Origin: Endozoicomonas sp. 4G
Lineage (GTDB): Bacteria; Pseudomonadota; Gammaproteobacteria; Pseudomonadales; Endozoicomonadaceae
Length of the DNA: 64,000 nt
Direction: 5' to 3'
Assembly: GCF_023822025.1 (NCBI RefSeq)
Contig: NZ_CP082909.1
Coordinates: 2,284,001 to 2,348,000 of the forward strand
Shown: piece by piece, positions 17,090 through 25,321 of the stretch
Numbering within the stretch: position 1 is the stretch's first letter
Layout: every line of letters begins with the position of its first letter
The notes under the pieces: generated by a model
Seen by the model: the letters and a program-made list of their open reading frames with translations, nothing else
The model's database searches: none
What the model was told of the DNA's origin: nothing
Program-made: the position numbers and the translations under genes

Positions 17090-18145
17090 CTATTCCTGAA
17101 TATCGCACCAGCGAATTTCCCCGGTGCGAATTCTCTCTGCTGACATGTAATACACCAACTGGCCTGCGGTTACCCGCTGTTCACCATTGGGGTTAAGAAC
17201 AAGGTCGTCGCCGGTGGCCGTTTCAGCCACGCCAAGGACAATGGCCTCGTGCTGTTTCTTCATAAATTCCAGCAATCGGCTGAAACGCACGCCGCCAAAG
17301 TCCTCAGGGACTTTAACGCTGTATTGTGTAGGGCCTATCAGCGTTGACAGTAACTGCCCCTGGATGCGTGAAGAACCAGGATCCTGGGCCGAGCGCACCA
17401 GCATTTCCATGGAAATACTGGTATGACACTCCACTTGCGGACAGTGAGACTGAAGCAGTTTGACCACATGCTCCTGTTCGAACCAGGCTACGATATGAGC
17501 GGATTTTGTCAGCGCTGCAACAGACAGGCAACTGGTCAGTGTCATGTCATCGGTGGCGCGGTAGATGATAACCCGGTCAGCATGGGTCACGCCTGCCCGA
17601 GTGAGTAGCTCCGCTTCGCAGAGCTTCTTGCCTTGAATAAACAACACCTGATCAGGAAAAGGGTTATCCATTTCTTCTGTAGCACAGAGCACCACCTGAC
17701 GCTCTTTTCTGCGGGTATCCCCGAAAATCAGTTCGATCATTCTGGGCGTCCTTTCAGGATGCCAGCCCAAAATTACAATATGTCCAGTCAATGCTGAATA
17801 ATCGCCTTTCCCCTTCATATTTCTCCTCCAGAACTCAACAAAAAATGAAGACAGTTTGCCAAGAAAACCGGCAAAAACCACGACACCGCCTGGCATGAGC
17901 AGAAATGAAGCGGTCAATTTTCCGCCGGTTGTCTGTGGACTGAAATCGCCATAACCCACTGTAGTCGCCGAAGTCACAAAAAAATAAAACCAGTTCTGTG
18001 GAGCCGCCAGCTCGGGCTCTCCGGCCAGAAACATTAACAACCAGCTGCCAAAAAATAACAGCAACAAAAGGGCAAGCAAAGCCAGCCAACTCAACTTCAA
18101 CAGATTTTGATTAATAAAAAGCAGGGTTGTTTTTAGTAGTCCCAA
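17090..18145 (-). CDS. Two-helix potassium channel with RCK/TrkA-N domain
   Basis: 351 residues. Helix 1 (about 18-40), a pore loop with the selectivity filter TTVGYGD (61-67), then helix 2 (about 80-105) form a minimal 2-TM K+ channel. A Rossmann-type RCK domain follows (GHIVILGWHPERTPRMIELI, about 125-144, then GAELLTRAG-like and ADRVIIYRA), plus a C-terminal ligand-binding part. RCK domains gate by nucleotide or ion binding. The gene is 16 bases after nfeD, which is 17 bases after the stomatin-like gene, so all three are probably one operon. This association with NfeD/SPFH proteins is noteworthy. Confidence 0.9.
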   Translation of the reverse strand: MGLLKTTLLFINQNLLKLSWLALLALLLLLFFGSWLLMFLAGEPELAAPQNWFYFFVTSATTVGYGDFSPQTTGGKLTASFLLMPGGVVVFAGFLGKLSSFFVEFWRRNMKGKGDYSALTGHIVILGWHPERTPRMIELIFGDTRRKERQVVLCATEEMDNPFPDQVLFIQGKKLCEAELLTRAGVTHADRVIIYRATDDMTLTSCLSVAALTKSAHIVAWFEQEHVVKLLQSHCPQVECHTSISMEMLVRSAQDPGSSRIQGQLLSTLIGPTQYSVKVPEDFGGVRFSRLLEFMKKQHEAIVLGVAETATGDDLVLNPNGEQRVTAGQLVYYMSAERIRTGEIRWCDIQE

Positions 18146-18161
18146 TACCTATCCTTCCTAT

Positions 18162-18611
18162 TCAGCTATGTTTATCGATCAGAAGTATCATCCCTTCTGT
18201 ACCTGTGACGATCACCGAGCAGCCTTTCTCAAGATCTCCGGACGCTTTGACGGACCAGAGAGTATCACCCACCCGGATCTTTCCCTGTCCGCCCGACAGG
18301 TCGTGTTCCAGAACCAGCACCCGACCGATCAATTGTGCAGAACGCTGATTCAGCTGAGGGTAATCACTTTTTTCATTCACCCGGCGGAAAAACTTCCAGT
18401 ACGCCACCGTAAAGATCAGGCTGCCTACGGCAAACCAGACCAGCTGCCAGGCCCAACTGATTTCAGGCAGCAGCCACAGCAGCGCCGCCAATAAAAAAGC
18501 CGCTGCCGCACTGCCCAACAGGAAACCACCGGCACCCAGGGCTTCCAGTCCCAGGCACAGAAACGCAACAATCAGCCAGTGCCAGGGTTGTAAAGTATTT
18601 AGAAAATCCAT
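18162..18611 (-). CDS. NfeD-like membrane protein
   Basis: 149 residues with two to three hydrophobic helices in the first 80, then a small OB-fold domain (LIGRVLVLEHDLSGGQGKIRVGD, then VKASGDLEKGCSVIVTGTEG). This is the short-form NfeD (YbbK partner). NfeD proteins act with SPFH/stomatin proteins in membrane microdomains; the exact role is not settled. It lies 17 bases downstream of the SPFH gene and 16 bases upstream of the K+ channel gene. Confidence 0.88.
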   Translation of the reverse strand: MDFLNTLQPWHWLIVAFLCLGLEALGAGGFLLGSAAAAFLLAALLWLLPEISWAWQLVWFAVGSLIFTVAYWKFFRRVNEKSDYPQLNQRSAQLIGRVLVLEHDLSGGQGKIRVGDTLWSVKASGDLEKGCSVIVTGTEGMILLIDKHS

Positions 18612-18628
18612 TGTGCTTGCGAGTCCTG

Positions 18629-19543
18629 TCAGGGGGTTTTCTTCAAATCGTCCATCAGCTCTTTAATGCCCGCCAGGGAACCAATCACATTACCGGCTTC
18701 CAGTGGCATCATGATGGTCTTGCTGTTTTCCGCGGCCGCAACAGACTGTAATGCCTCCACGTATTTTTGGGCAACAAAATAATTGATGGCCCTGGCATCT
18801 CCGTTAGCAATAGCCTGAGAAACGACTTCTGTCGCTCTTGCTTCTGCTTCCGCCAGTCTTTCCCTGGCCTCAGCTTCTCTTTTGGCGGCTTCCAGCTCAC
18901 CTTCTGCCTTTAGAATCTGAGCCTGTTTTTCACCTTCTGCCACTTTAATGGCTGCCTCCCGACTCCCTTCTGCTTCAAGGATCTGAGCCCTTTTCTCCCG
19001 CTCTGCTTTCATCTGCCGAGCCATAGATTCCACCAAGTCGTTTGGAGGCGCAATATCCCGAATCTCGATCCGAGTCACTTTCACGCCCCAGGGGCTGGTG
19101 GCTTCGTCCACCTTAACCAACAGCATATTGTTGATGCGGTCACGGTTGGACAACATCTCATCCAGTTCCATGGATCCCAGAACCGCACGGATGTTGGTCA
19201 TCACCAGATTCTGCATGGCCCGATAAAGCTCATTAACCTCATAGGATGCACGAACGGCATCCTGCACCTGATAAAAACAAACGGCGTCTGTCGTTACCTG
19301 GGCATTATCAGAAGAGATAATCTCCTGTGAGGGTATATCAAGAACCTGCTCCATCATATTGATTTTTTTACCAATCCTGTCAACAACTGGCACGATGACG
19401 TGCAGACCGGGGGGCAGTGTTCGGGTGTATTTACCAAAACGTTCTACGGTGTAATGAAAGCCCTGTGGAATCATCCTGACACCGGTGCTAATCAGCACAG
19501 CAATCAGGACTACCAATGCAATAGCTGTAATCTCAAAACCCAC
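18629..19543 (-). CDS. qmcA: SPFH/stomatin-like protein (QmcA/paraslipin type)
   Basis: 304 residues. A single N-terminal membrane anchor (about 5-22) is followed by the SPFH/Band 7 domain ([20 protein letters not shown], about 23-42) and a long charged helix (about 190-250, [19 protein letters not shown]). The tail contains [12 protein letters not shown]. The length and these motifs fit E. coli QmcA. SPFH proteins oligomerise into membrane rings and can control proteases or channels. Likely first gene of the operon that continues with nfeD and the K+ channel. Confidence 0.93.
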   Translation of the reverse strand: MGFEITAIALVVLIAVLISTGVRMIPQGFHYTVERFGKYTRTLPPGLHVIVPVVDRIGKKINMMEQVLDIPSQEIISSDNAQVTTDAVCFYQVQDAVRASYEVNELYRAMQNLVMTNIRAVLGSMELDEMLSNRDRINNMLLVKVDEATSPWGVKVTRIEIRDIAPPNDLVESMARQMKAEREKRAQILEAEGSREAAIKVAEGEKQAQILKAEGELEAAKREAEARERLAEAEARATEVVSQAIANGDARAINYFVAQKYVEALQSVAAAENSKTIMMPLEAGNVIGSLAGIKELMDDLKKTP

Positions 19544-19667
19544 TTAGTCACTCCTTCGTCTGAAAAGTAATATCAATCCAGCAGACAGTCTGACAGAAAA
19601 AAACCACAAGACAAACTTGATATGGGACTTGATATGGGAAGAGTTGTCGAATGCAGGTGATATAAAC

Positions 19668-19742
19668 CGTGACGTTATTTTTACAGGCAGAAGACAATAC
19701 GGGTTATTGCGTAGTTATGTCTGGTACTTGGTTGATGTCCCA
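19668..19742. repeat. Duplicated 3' flank, copy 1 (copy 2 at 21030-21110)
   Basis: The stretch starting GTGACGTTATTTTTACAGGC and continuing AGAAGACAATAC is repeated at 21030 onwards with few changes. Both copies lie just beyond the 3' ends of the paralogous secreted-protein genes (19743 and 21111), so the gene and this flank were duplicated as one segment. Confidence 0.8.
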
Positions 19743-20216
19743 TTAATTACGACAGCTCACTTCTATGTAGAGAAGAGCCCCACCGAAGCTTTGATGCGAC
19801 TGCATTTTTTTTCCGGCACCATGGTGTTTATTTGAGTAGGTCACATCACAGCTATGATCAGGGGCGTAGCGACGGAATTCAACGCTGTTATCTCCAATTA
19901 GAGGCATCTCTACATACCAGTCGAACATGTAGCGGTAATTATTTCCGTACAGACGCACATAGGTCTCAAATCCGTGAAACAACGAGTCGTTACACCCTAC
20001 TGCTGTGACAGTTTGTTGAGAGAAGACAACAGATTTTCTTTTGTTTTCGATAAAGCCATGTGAGGGATCCCCCATATCCAGGAGCATGTCTTCATTGGTG
20101 TGGTTTTCTATCTTGAAAATCGCGACTACGCCTGCGTTATTACATTCGTGGGAAGCGTGCGCGTATGACAATCCAGCGAATACAGCGCAAATGATGAGGG
20201 TTGCCTTTACGTTCAT
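19743..20216 (-). CDS. Small secreted protein, paralogue A
   Basis: 157 residues from the ATG at 20216 (a longer frame to 20315 lacks support). A Sec signal peptide (ATLIICAVFAGLSYAHA, residues 4-20) is followed by a mature domain of about 137 residues with paired cysteines (HEC, VGC, HSC, VSC). It is predicted to be a disulfide-containing beta-rich protein. It shares long identical pieces with the 21111-21581 product (ENHTNEDMLLDMG versus QNHTNEDMLLDMG; YVRLYGNNYRYMFDWYV in both). I do not recognise a family. The last helix-like part differs between paralogues, suggesting divergence after duplication. It follows another secreted protein gene 37 bases upstream. Confidence 0.7.
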   Translation of the reverse strand: MNVKATLIICAVFAGLSYAHASHECNNAGVVAIFKIENHTNEDMLLDMGDPSHGFIENKRKSVVFSQQTVTAVGCNDSLFHGFETYVRLYGNNYRYMFDWYVEMPLIGDNSVEFRRYAPDHSCDVTYSNKHHGAGKKMQSHQSFGGALLYIEVSCRN

Positions 20217-20253
20217 AATGTTTATCCTCTCAGACTCTGCAATTGTTCCGCTG

Positions 20254-20760
20254 TCATTCCCGGAAATTGTTGTGTGTGCAACTAGCACTTGAACTGACGA
20301 GATTCTCACCCACAACGACCATTACACTAGAAGTATATCCATAACGATCATAGGGACACTGCAACATGTTGGTAGGATCATATTTAGTCTCAACCCAGGG
20401 ATCACAGCGGGGACAGAACAAAAACCACGTAACGACAGCAGTCGCCTTTGGCGGGGTATCCCGGGATATGACGATATCCTGAGATCGCGGTTTATTGCCA
20501 TAGGAACACTTTGTAAGTATTGTAGCCTTGTAATGGAGGCCAAGTTTGCTGATGTTTAAGTAATAGGGTGGCATCGAGTCAGTCGTTGGAGTATAAACCC
20601 CGTACATGCAATAGCTTCCCGACCCAGCCTTGAAAGAGTAGGACACGCTATGGTCGGAATCTTCGTTTCTTATAAAATAAATGAAATCATCCAGTGCATA
20701 AGCACTTGCGAATGCGAACGCAAGAACCACTGACCCCGCCAGACTGGAAACTAACTTCAT
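20254..20760 (-). CDS. Small secreted protein of unknown family
   Basis: 168 residues. I choose the ATG at 20760, since the AGGTGAAG just upstream is a good ribosome binding site and the GTG at 20769 lies inside it. A signal peptide (LVSSLAGSVVLAFAFASAYA) is followed by a mature region with six cysteines (SYCMYG, TKCSYG, FCPRCD, LQCPYD, ASCTHN), probably disulfide-bonded. It is not similar in sequence to the two paralogues that flank it but has the same size and export signal. Likely co-transcribed with the 19743-20216 gene. No function can be assigned. Confidence 0.65.
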   Translation of the reverse strand: MKLVSSLAGSVVLAFAFASAYALDDFIYFIRNEDSDHSVSYSFKAGSGSYCMYGVYTPTTDSMPPYYLNISKLGLHYKATILTKCSYGNKPRSQDIVISRDTPPKATAVVTWFLFCPRCDPWVETKYDPTNMLQCPYDRYGYTSSVMVVVGENLVSSSASCTHNNFRE

Positions 20761-20954
20761 ACTCTTCACCTGCTGGGTAGCTGAAAGCGGTCAGGACATG
20801 AGGCCTCATACCCTGTTGTCGCTTGCATCGTCCCGAAAATTTTAACTCTGATGTACCGGCGGCTCAATTAACCTGAAATAATCTTTCTGTATATCAAAAA
20901 CACTTTTAAGTTTCGACAAATGCACACTTTTATCCAAAGCAAAGGGTCAGAAGA
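20761..20954. other. Upstream region of the secreted-protein pair
   Basis: No gene is visible. The segment should contain the minus-strand promoter for the 20760 gene; TATATC-like AT-rich sequence lies near 20890-20935. It borders the moxR fragment at 20955. Confidence 0.35.
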
Positions 20955-21023
20955 ATTGCCCTGCAATGCCCCCTGCTGATCAAGGACGAATCCGGAACCA
21001 GAAAAACCATGCTTGCCGAAGAA
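20955..21023 (+). pseudogene. Duplicated fragment of the neighbouring moxR gene (Walker A region)
   Basis: These 69 bases match 21774-21842 of the downstream moxR gene with only five differences, all transitions. The segment encodes the piece around the P-loop (GEPGTGKTMLAEE in the real gene; here GTG becomes GTR and similar changes). It is followed by a stop (TAA) and directly by the duplicated flank at 21030, so it is a dead fragment carried along in the segmental duplication. Confidence 0.85.
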
Positions 21024-21029
21024 TAAAGT

Positions 21030-21110
21030 GTGACGTTATTTTTACAGGCAGAAGACAATACAGGTTATTGCGTGGTTATGCATGGTACTTGGTTGTATCA
21101 TCATGTGCCA
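21030..21110. repeat. Duplicated 3' flank, copy 2
   Basis: Same sequence as 19668-19742 (GTGACGTTATTTTTACAGGC start), lying between the moxR fragment and the end of secreted paralogue B. The two copies remain highly similar although they are non-coding, so the duplication looks fairly recent. Confidence 0.8.
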
Positions 21111-21581
21111 TTAATCATGACAGGTCACTTTTATCTTGAGAGCTTCACCATCGAAGCTTTGATACGCCTGCATTTTCTTGTAACTATGATGCTGACAGGA
21201 GTAGGTCACATCACAGCTATGATTAGGGGTGTAGCGATGGAAGTTAACGCCGTGATCTCCATAGAGAGGCATGTCTACATACCAGTCGAACATATAACGG
21301 TAATTATTTCCGTACAGACGCACATAGCTCTCAAATCCGGCAATCGGCGAGTCGCTACATCCTTTTACCTCGACAGTTTCTTGAGAGAACACGACAAATT
21401 TTCTTTTGCCGTCTTGGGTGACGCCATATGAGGGGTTTCCCATATCCAGTAGCATGTCCTCATTGGTGTGGTTTTGTATCTTGAAACTCACTACTATGTC
21501 TGCTTTAGAACAGACGTCAGCGTGCGCGCATGACAATCCAGCGAATGAAGCAAGGATGATGAGTGTTCTCTTTGCGTTCAT
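21111..21581 (-). CDS. Small secreted protein, paralogue B
   Basis: 156 residues with a signal peptide (TLIILASFAGLSCAHA) and a mature domain closely related to the 19743-20216 product, sharing NHTNEDMLLDMG, VRLYGNNYRYMFDWYV and HSCDVTYS. Cysteines in DVCS, KGCSD, HSCD, YSCQ and VTCHD suggest disulfides. It faces away from moxR, whose start is 126 bases off, so the two share a divergent promoter region. Unknown function. The beta-rich secreted fold could be a host- or competitor-directed factor, but nothing in the sequence proves that. Confidence 0.7.
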   Translation of the reverse strand: MNAKRTLIILASFAGLSCAHADVCSKADIVVSFKIQNHTNEDMLLDMGNPSYGVTQDGKRKFVVFSQETVEVKGCSDSPIAGFESYVRLYGNNYRYMFDWYVDMPLYGDHGVNFHRYTPNHSCDVTYSCQHHSYKKMQAYQSFDGEALKIKVTCHD

Positions 21582-21707
21582 AACGTTTATCCAGGCGGCT
21601 ATAGTTGTAGCGGAATGTTAAGTATACTCGAGTTTAGGGTAAGCAGACTTCGAAAATTGCCACAAATAGCCGACAAAACTCTAACGCCAAGAAACCCGAC
21701 TGTGATC

Positions 21708-22544
21708 ATGAAATTCGATTCTACCGACAGCTATATCGCCACCAGCGAACTGAAAACCGCTGTGAATGCGGCCATTGCCCTGCAACGCCCTCTGCTGATC
21801 AAGGGCGAACCCGGAACCGGAAAAACCATGCTTGCCGAAGAAGTGGCAGAATCTTTGGGCAAACGATTGCTGCAGTGGAATGTCAAGTCCACCACCAAGG
21901 CTCAGCAGGGACTCTATGAATACGACGCCGTTTCAAGACTGCGAGACTCCCAGCTGGGTGATGAAAAAGTACACGACATCGGCAATTACATCGTCAAAGG
22001 CAAATTGTGGGAAGCCTTTGAAGCCGACGAGCAAATAGTTCTGCTGATTGATGAAATCGATAAAGCTGATATCGAGTTCCCCAACGATCTGCTTCAAGAA
22101 TTGGATAAGATGGAGTTCTTTGTATACGAAACCCAAAAAACGGTTAAGGCCCGACAACGACCCATCGTGATCATCACCAGTAACAATGAAAAAGAACTAC
22201 CGGACGCCTTTCTGAGACGCTGTTTCTTTCACTATATCCGCTTCCCCGATCCGGCCACCATGAAACAGATTGTCGATGTCCACTTCCCTGCCCTGAAGCA
22301 GGATCTGGTTTCCGAAGCTCTGCAAGTGTTCTTTGAATTAAGGGAGATCCCCGGCCTGAAGAAAAAACCTTCTACCTCTGAGCTGATTGACTGGCTGAAG
22401 CTACTGAACTCTGACGACATACCAGCCGACGTGCTGAGGAACAGAGACACCCGCAGCGCGATACCGCCACTCTGTGGTGCCCTGGTTAAAAACGAACAGG
22501 ATGTTCAACTGCTGGAACGACTCGCCTTTATGACCCGTCGATAG
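21708..22544 (+). CDS. MoxR-family AAA+ ATPase
   Basis: 278 residues from the ATG at 21708, which places the typical N-terminus before the ATPase core; the frame to 21615 is not needed. Walker A GEPGTGKT (about 35-42), Walker B LLIDEIDKAD (about 113-122), sensor 1 IITSNNE and the arginine-finger piece LPDAFLRRC are all present. MoxR ATPases work with VWA proteins as chaperone-like complexes that activate or insert cofactors in partner enzymes. The VWA gene starts 9 bases downstream, then an SH3-type gene follows. A 69-base fragment of this gene is found at 20955. Confidence 0.92.
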   Translation: MKFDSTDSYIATSELKTAVNAAIALQRPLLIKGEPGTGKTMLAEEVAESLGKRLLQWNVKSTTKAQQGLYEYDAVSRLRDSQLGDEKVHDIGNYIVKGKLWEAFEADEQIVLLIDEIDKADIEFPNDLLQELDKMEFFVYETQKTVKARQRPIVIITSNNEKELPDAFLRRCFFHYIRFPDPATMKQIVDVHFPALKQDLVSEALQVFFELREIPGLKKKPSTSELIDWLKLLNSDDIPADVLRNRDTRSAIPPLCGALVKNEQDVQLLERLAFMTRR

Positions 22545-22553
22545 GATGCACCG

Positions 22554-23735
22554 ATGCTGATTAACTTCTTCGATACAGTTCGCGCCTTTGGTATCCCAGC
22601 CAGCACCCGGGAATATCTTGACCTGCTCAGGGCTATGGAAGGTCATGTGATCTTTGCGGATAACGAAGCATTCTATCAACTGTCCAGGGCCATACTGGTC
22701 AAGGACGAACGTTACTACGATCGTTTTGATAAAGCCTGTAAGGCTTTTTTCGACGGCATCGAGAGCATTGATGACCTGCTTGAAGCCACTTTACCGGAAG
22801 AGTGGCTCAGAAAGGAATTTATCAACCAACTCAGCGAAGAAGAGCAGGAAAGGCTCAAGGCCCTTGGCAGCCTCGAAGCATTAATGGAGACACTGAAAAA
22901 GCGTCTGCAGGAACAGAAGAAACGCCATGCCGGAGGCAATAAATGGATTGGCACCGGTGGCACATCCCCCTTTGGCGCCTACGGCAACAATCCAATGGGG
23001 GTTCGCATTGGTCAACAGGAGAGCAGAAACCAGCGCGCCACCAAGGTCTGGGATAAGCGGGAATTCCAGAACCTCGACGACGATGAAAGACTGGGCAGTC
23101 GCAATATGAAAATGGCACTGCGCAGGCTCAGAAAGTTCGCACGACAAGGGACTCCTGACCAGCTGGACCTTGATGACACCATTCGCTCCACAGCCAATAA
23201 AGGGTTGCTGGATATTAAGATGGTTCCGCAAAGGCGCAATTCAGTCAAAGTACTGCTTTTTATGGACATCGGTGGCTCCATGGATGCTCATATCAAAGTC
23301 TGTGAAACGCTGTTTTCCTGTGCCCGCTCCGAATTCAAATATATGGAGTTTTTCTACTTTCATAACTATCTCTACGAAAGTGTCTGGAAAAACAACCTCC
23401 GTCGACACAATGACAAGACCGAAACCTGGGACATCATTCACCGCTTTGGCAAAGACTACAAAGTGATTTTTGTTGGCGATGCCCAGATGTCCCCCTACGA
23501 AGTCACCTCTCCGGGTGGTAGTGTTGAACATTGGAATGATGAACCGGGGCACAGCTGGATGCAGCGTGTTCTGGATCATTTTGACAACAGCATCTGGTTA
23601 AATCCCATCAACAAAGACAGCTGGCCTTTCACCCACTCTACCAAGATCATCCATGAACAGTTCGAGGGCAGAATGTTCCCTCTGACAGTAAAGGGTCTGG
23701 AAGAAGGCATGAAAGCACTGTCCACAAAAAGCTGA
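22554..23735 (+). CDS. VWA-domain CoxE-like protein
   Basis: 393 residues. The N-terminal half is helical and charged. The C-terminal half is a von Willebrand A domain whose MIDAS motif reads FMDIGGSMD, with Asp238 first and D-x-G-x-S intact; an FVGDAQMSPYEV segment follows around residue 308. It matches CoxE-like proteins that partner MoxR ATPases. It sits 9 bases after moxR and abuts the SH3 gene (stop at 23735, ATG at 23736). The partner enzyme that this pair would mature is not in the window. Confidence 0.9.
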   Translation: MLINFFDTVRAFGIPASTREYLDLLRAMEGHVIFADNEAFYQLSRAILVKDERYYDRFDKACKAFFDGIESIDDLLEATLPEEWLRKEFINQLSEEEQERLKALGSLEALMETLKKRLQEQKKRHAGGNKWIGTGGTSPFGAYGNNPMGVRIGQQESRNQRATKVWDKREFQNLDDDERLGSRNMKMALRRLRKFARQGTPDQLDLDDTIRSTANKGLLDIKMVPQRRNSVKVLLFMDIGGSMDAHIKVCETLFSCARSEFKYMEFFYFHNYLYESVWKNNLRRHNDKTETWDIIHRFGKDYKVIFVGDAQMSPYEVTSPGGSVEHWNDEPGHSWMQRVLDHFDNSIWLNPINKDSWPFTHSTKIIHEQFEGRMFPLTVKGLEEGMKALSTKS

Positions 23736-24080
23736 ATGATGAAAACAGTCAAGGTTATAGAAGATTATCAAGCCTGCTATCCGGATCCAGTGACGTTTAG
23801 TGAAGGTGACCGCTTAATGTTGGGGAAAAGTGATGATGAGTTTCCCGGGTGGATCTGGGTCACGGCGACATGCGGCAAAGAAGGCTGGGCACCTCTGCCC
23901 CTGATAAGACGTTTGAGCCAGAATCAGGGAACAGCCATTGAAGATTACACCGCCAGAGAACTCAGTGTCAGCGTGGGTGAAGATTTAAAAATCCTGCGTG
24001 AAATTAACGCCTGGGCCTGGGTAGAAAACCGGCAAAAACACATGGGCTGGGTGCCTGTGTCGAAATTCGTTGAAGGTTGA
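23736..24080 (+). CDS. Tandem SH3-like domain protein
   Basis: 114 residues made of two SH3-like repeats. Residues about 4-55 contain VIEDYQACYPDPVTFSEGD and GWAPLPLI; about 65-114 contain AIEDYTARELSVSVGEDL and GWVPVSKF. The ALYDY-like start and the GWxP end of each unit are the usual SH3 landmarks. There is no signal peptide, so it should be cytosolic. Because its start abuts the VWA gene stop, it is probably a partner in the MoxR-VWA complex, perhaps as an adaptor binding proline-rich peptides. That role is inferred only from position. Confidence 0.8.
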   Translation: MMKTVKVIEDYQACYPDPVTFSEGDRLMLGKSDDEFPGWIWVTATCGKEGWAPLPLIRRLSQNQGTAIEDYTARELSVSVGEDLKILREINAWAWVENRQKHMGWVPVSKFVEG

Positions 24081-24084
24081 TCAG

Positions 24085-24381
24085 TCACAACTGGATATCA
24101 CCCGATATCTCCCTGGCCTGCAAAAGCTCGAACAATCGATCCGTTTCCTGAGCGAGATGTCGATCCCTGGCCAGGACACCTGAGCCTTCATCAGACTCAT
24201 GAGTTCCCCAGGCAACGGTTACCTTGCCCCACTCAATAACCATTCTTGGATGATGTATGTAGGATTCCGCCAGTCCCGCTACTGCATTCAGAAAACAGAG
24301 GGACTTTGAATACTTTTTGAAGGTATAGGATTTCTCAAGGTGATCAATGCCTTCGTACTGACACAACGTCCAGTGACTCAT
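24085..24381 (-). CDS. Pterin-4a-carbinolamine dehydratase-like protein
   Basis: 98 residues. The core SYIHHPRMVIEWGKVTVAWG followed by THES corresponds to the catalytic His-His/Pro-Trp-Thr-His arrangement of 4a-hydroxytetrahydrobiopterin dehydratases (DCoH/PhhB). These recycle the cofactor of aromatic amino acid hydroxylases. The C-terminal VLARDRHLAQETDRLFELL helix is also typical. No phenylalanine hydroxylase gene is adjacent. It is convergent with the SH3 gene, with only 4 bases between. Confidence 0.75.
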   Translation of the reverse strand: MSHWTLCQYEGIDHLEKSYTFKKYSKSLCFLNAVAGLAESYIHHPRMVIEWGKVTVAWGTHESDEGSGVLARDRHLAQETDRLFELLQAREISGDIQL

Positions 24382-24655
24382 AAATTATCCTCTTGGTGGT
24401 TTATTGCTCTATTGAGCACTAACGGCCAAAAAACACGGTAATGGTGCTAGCGGAATTTATACAGACAACCGTGGAAGGATAAACGAATTCCGGGCTTTGA
24501 TCGAACCCCTAAGAAAGAAATAACAACTGGATGCCTGAATATGGCAATCAGCAAGGGCTATACAGTATATGTCTGTTCAAGACATAACTGCCTGATGGCG
24601 TGAGCCTCATATCCATACGCTGCACAGCCTGCTGCAACCTATAAGAGCTTTTCTA

Positions 24656-25054
24656 TCAGCCCTCTACACTTTCTTCCTGCTCAACCTTGTCAGCCTGAAG
24701 CTGTTCCAGCTCCTGCTTGCTGGCATTAAGCTGCTGAGTCAGCTGCTTCTGCTTGGTTTTCAGAGTCCCGTTCTCTGAAGTCAGAGTCCGGTTCTGCTCC
24801 TGCAGACGCTTGATCTGCTTCTTCATACGATCAGGGTTGCTAGCTCGCAGCGTTTTCAGCTCGTTATCAGCGCTCTTGACCTGCTTGTTCAGCTTTTCAG
24901 CTTTCTGTTCAGCCGCATCGAGACGTGACTTCAGTTGAGTCACTTCTTTATCGTGCTGATCAGTGATTTCAAGGAGAGCTTGCAGGCGCTGTTGCTCAAT
25001 AACGTCCAGTTCTTCATTTTTAAAGAAACGGCCTCCCGCGCTCAGGGTACCCAT
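24656..25054 (-). CDS. Coiled-coil protein of unknown function
   Basis: 132 residues, almost entirely predicted coiled coil after the first 20, with heptad patterns through EQQRLQALLEITDQHDKEV and LTQQLNASKQELEQLQADK. There are no Cys, no signal peptide and no membrane segment. The leading MGTLSAGGRFF is the only non-helical part. Codon use looks normal, so I accept it as a real gene, but I recognise no family. It is monocistronic between the pterin dehydratase and pepD; the 274 bases downstream hold no gene I can support. Confidence 0.6.
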   Translation of the reverse strand: MGTLSAGGRFFKNEELDVIEQQRLQALLEITDQHDKEVTQLKSRLDAAEQKAEKLNKQVKSADNELKTLRASNPDRMKKQIKRLQEQNRTLTSENGTLKTKQKQLTQQLNASKQELEQLQADKVEQEESVEG

Positions 25055-25267
25055 ATTAATTACCTACCTCCGGAAAGAGTTTGAACTGATGATAATAGGA
25101 AAAAGCCCTTGCCAGCGCAGGGCATCCACACATGTATGGGGAATGTTTGATAATGAGATCAATTGTTCTTCATTCAATGGCTGGCAAAAGCAGACTGACT
25201 TTAGACGGAGGCAAGTCTATTACACTTACCCCACATAGGAAAGCGTAATTTACACAATTTTTTGCCA

Positions 25268-25299
25268 TGCTGCCAGTTTATTTGTGCATTCTGGCAGCA
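25268..25299. terminator. Possible hairpin terminator beyond pepD
   Basis: TGCTGCCAG (25268-25276) and CTGGCAGCA (25291-25299) are perfect complements with a 14-base loop. It lies just past the pepD stop on the minus strand, but there is no T-run. Confidence 0.4.
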
Positions 25300-25321
25300 C
25301 TATTAGTCAATCATTGGTCAA

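Noticed and set aside
21030-21431. A plus-strand gene of 133 codons opposite secreted paralogue B
   Set aside because: The minus-strand frame has a signal peptide and a conserved paralogue; the plus frame is its shadow.
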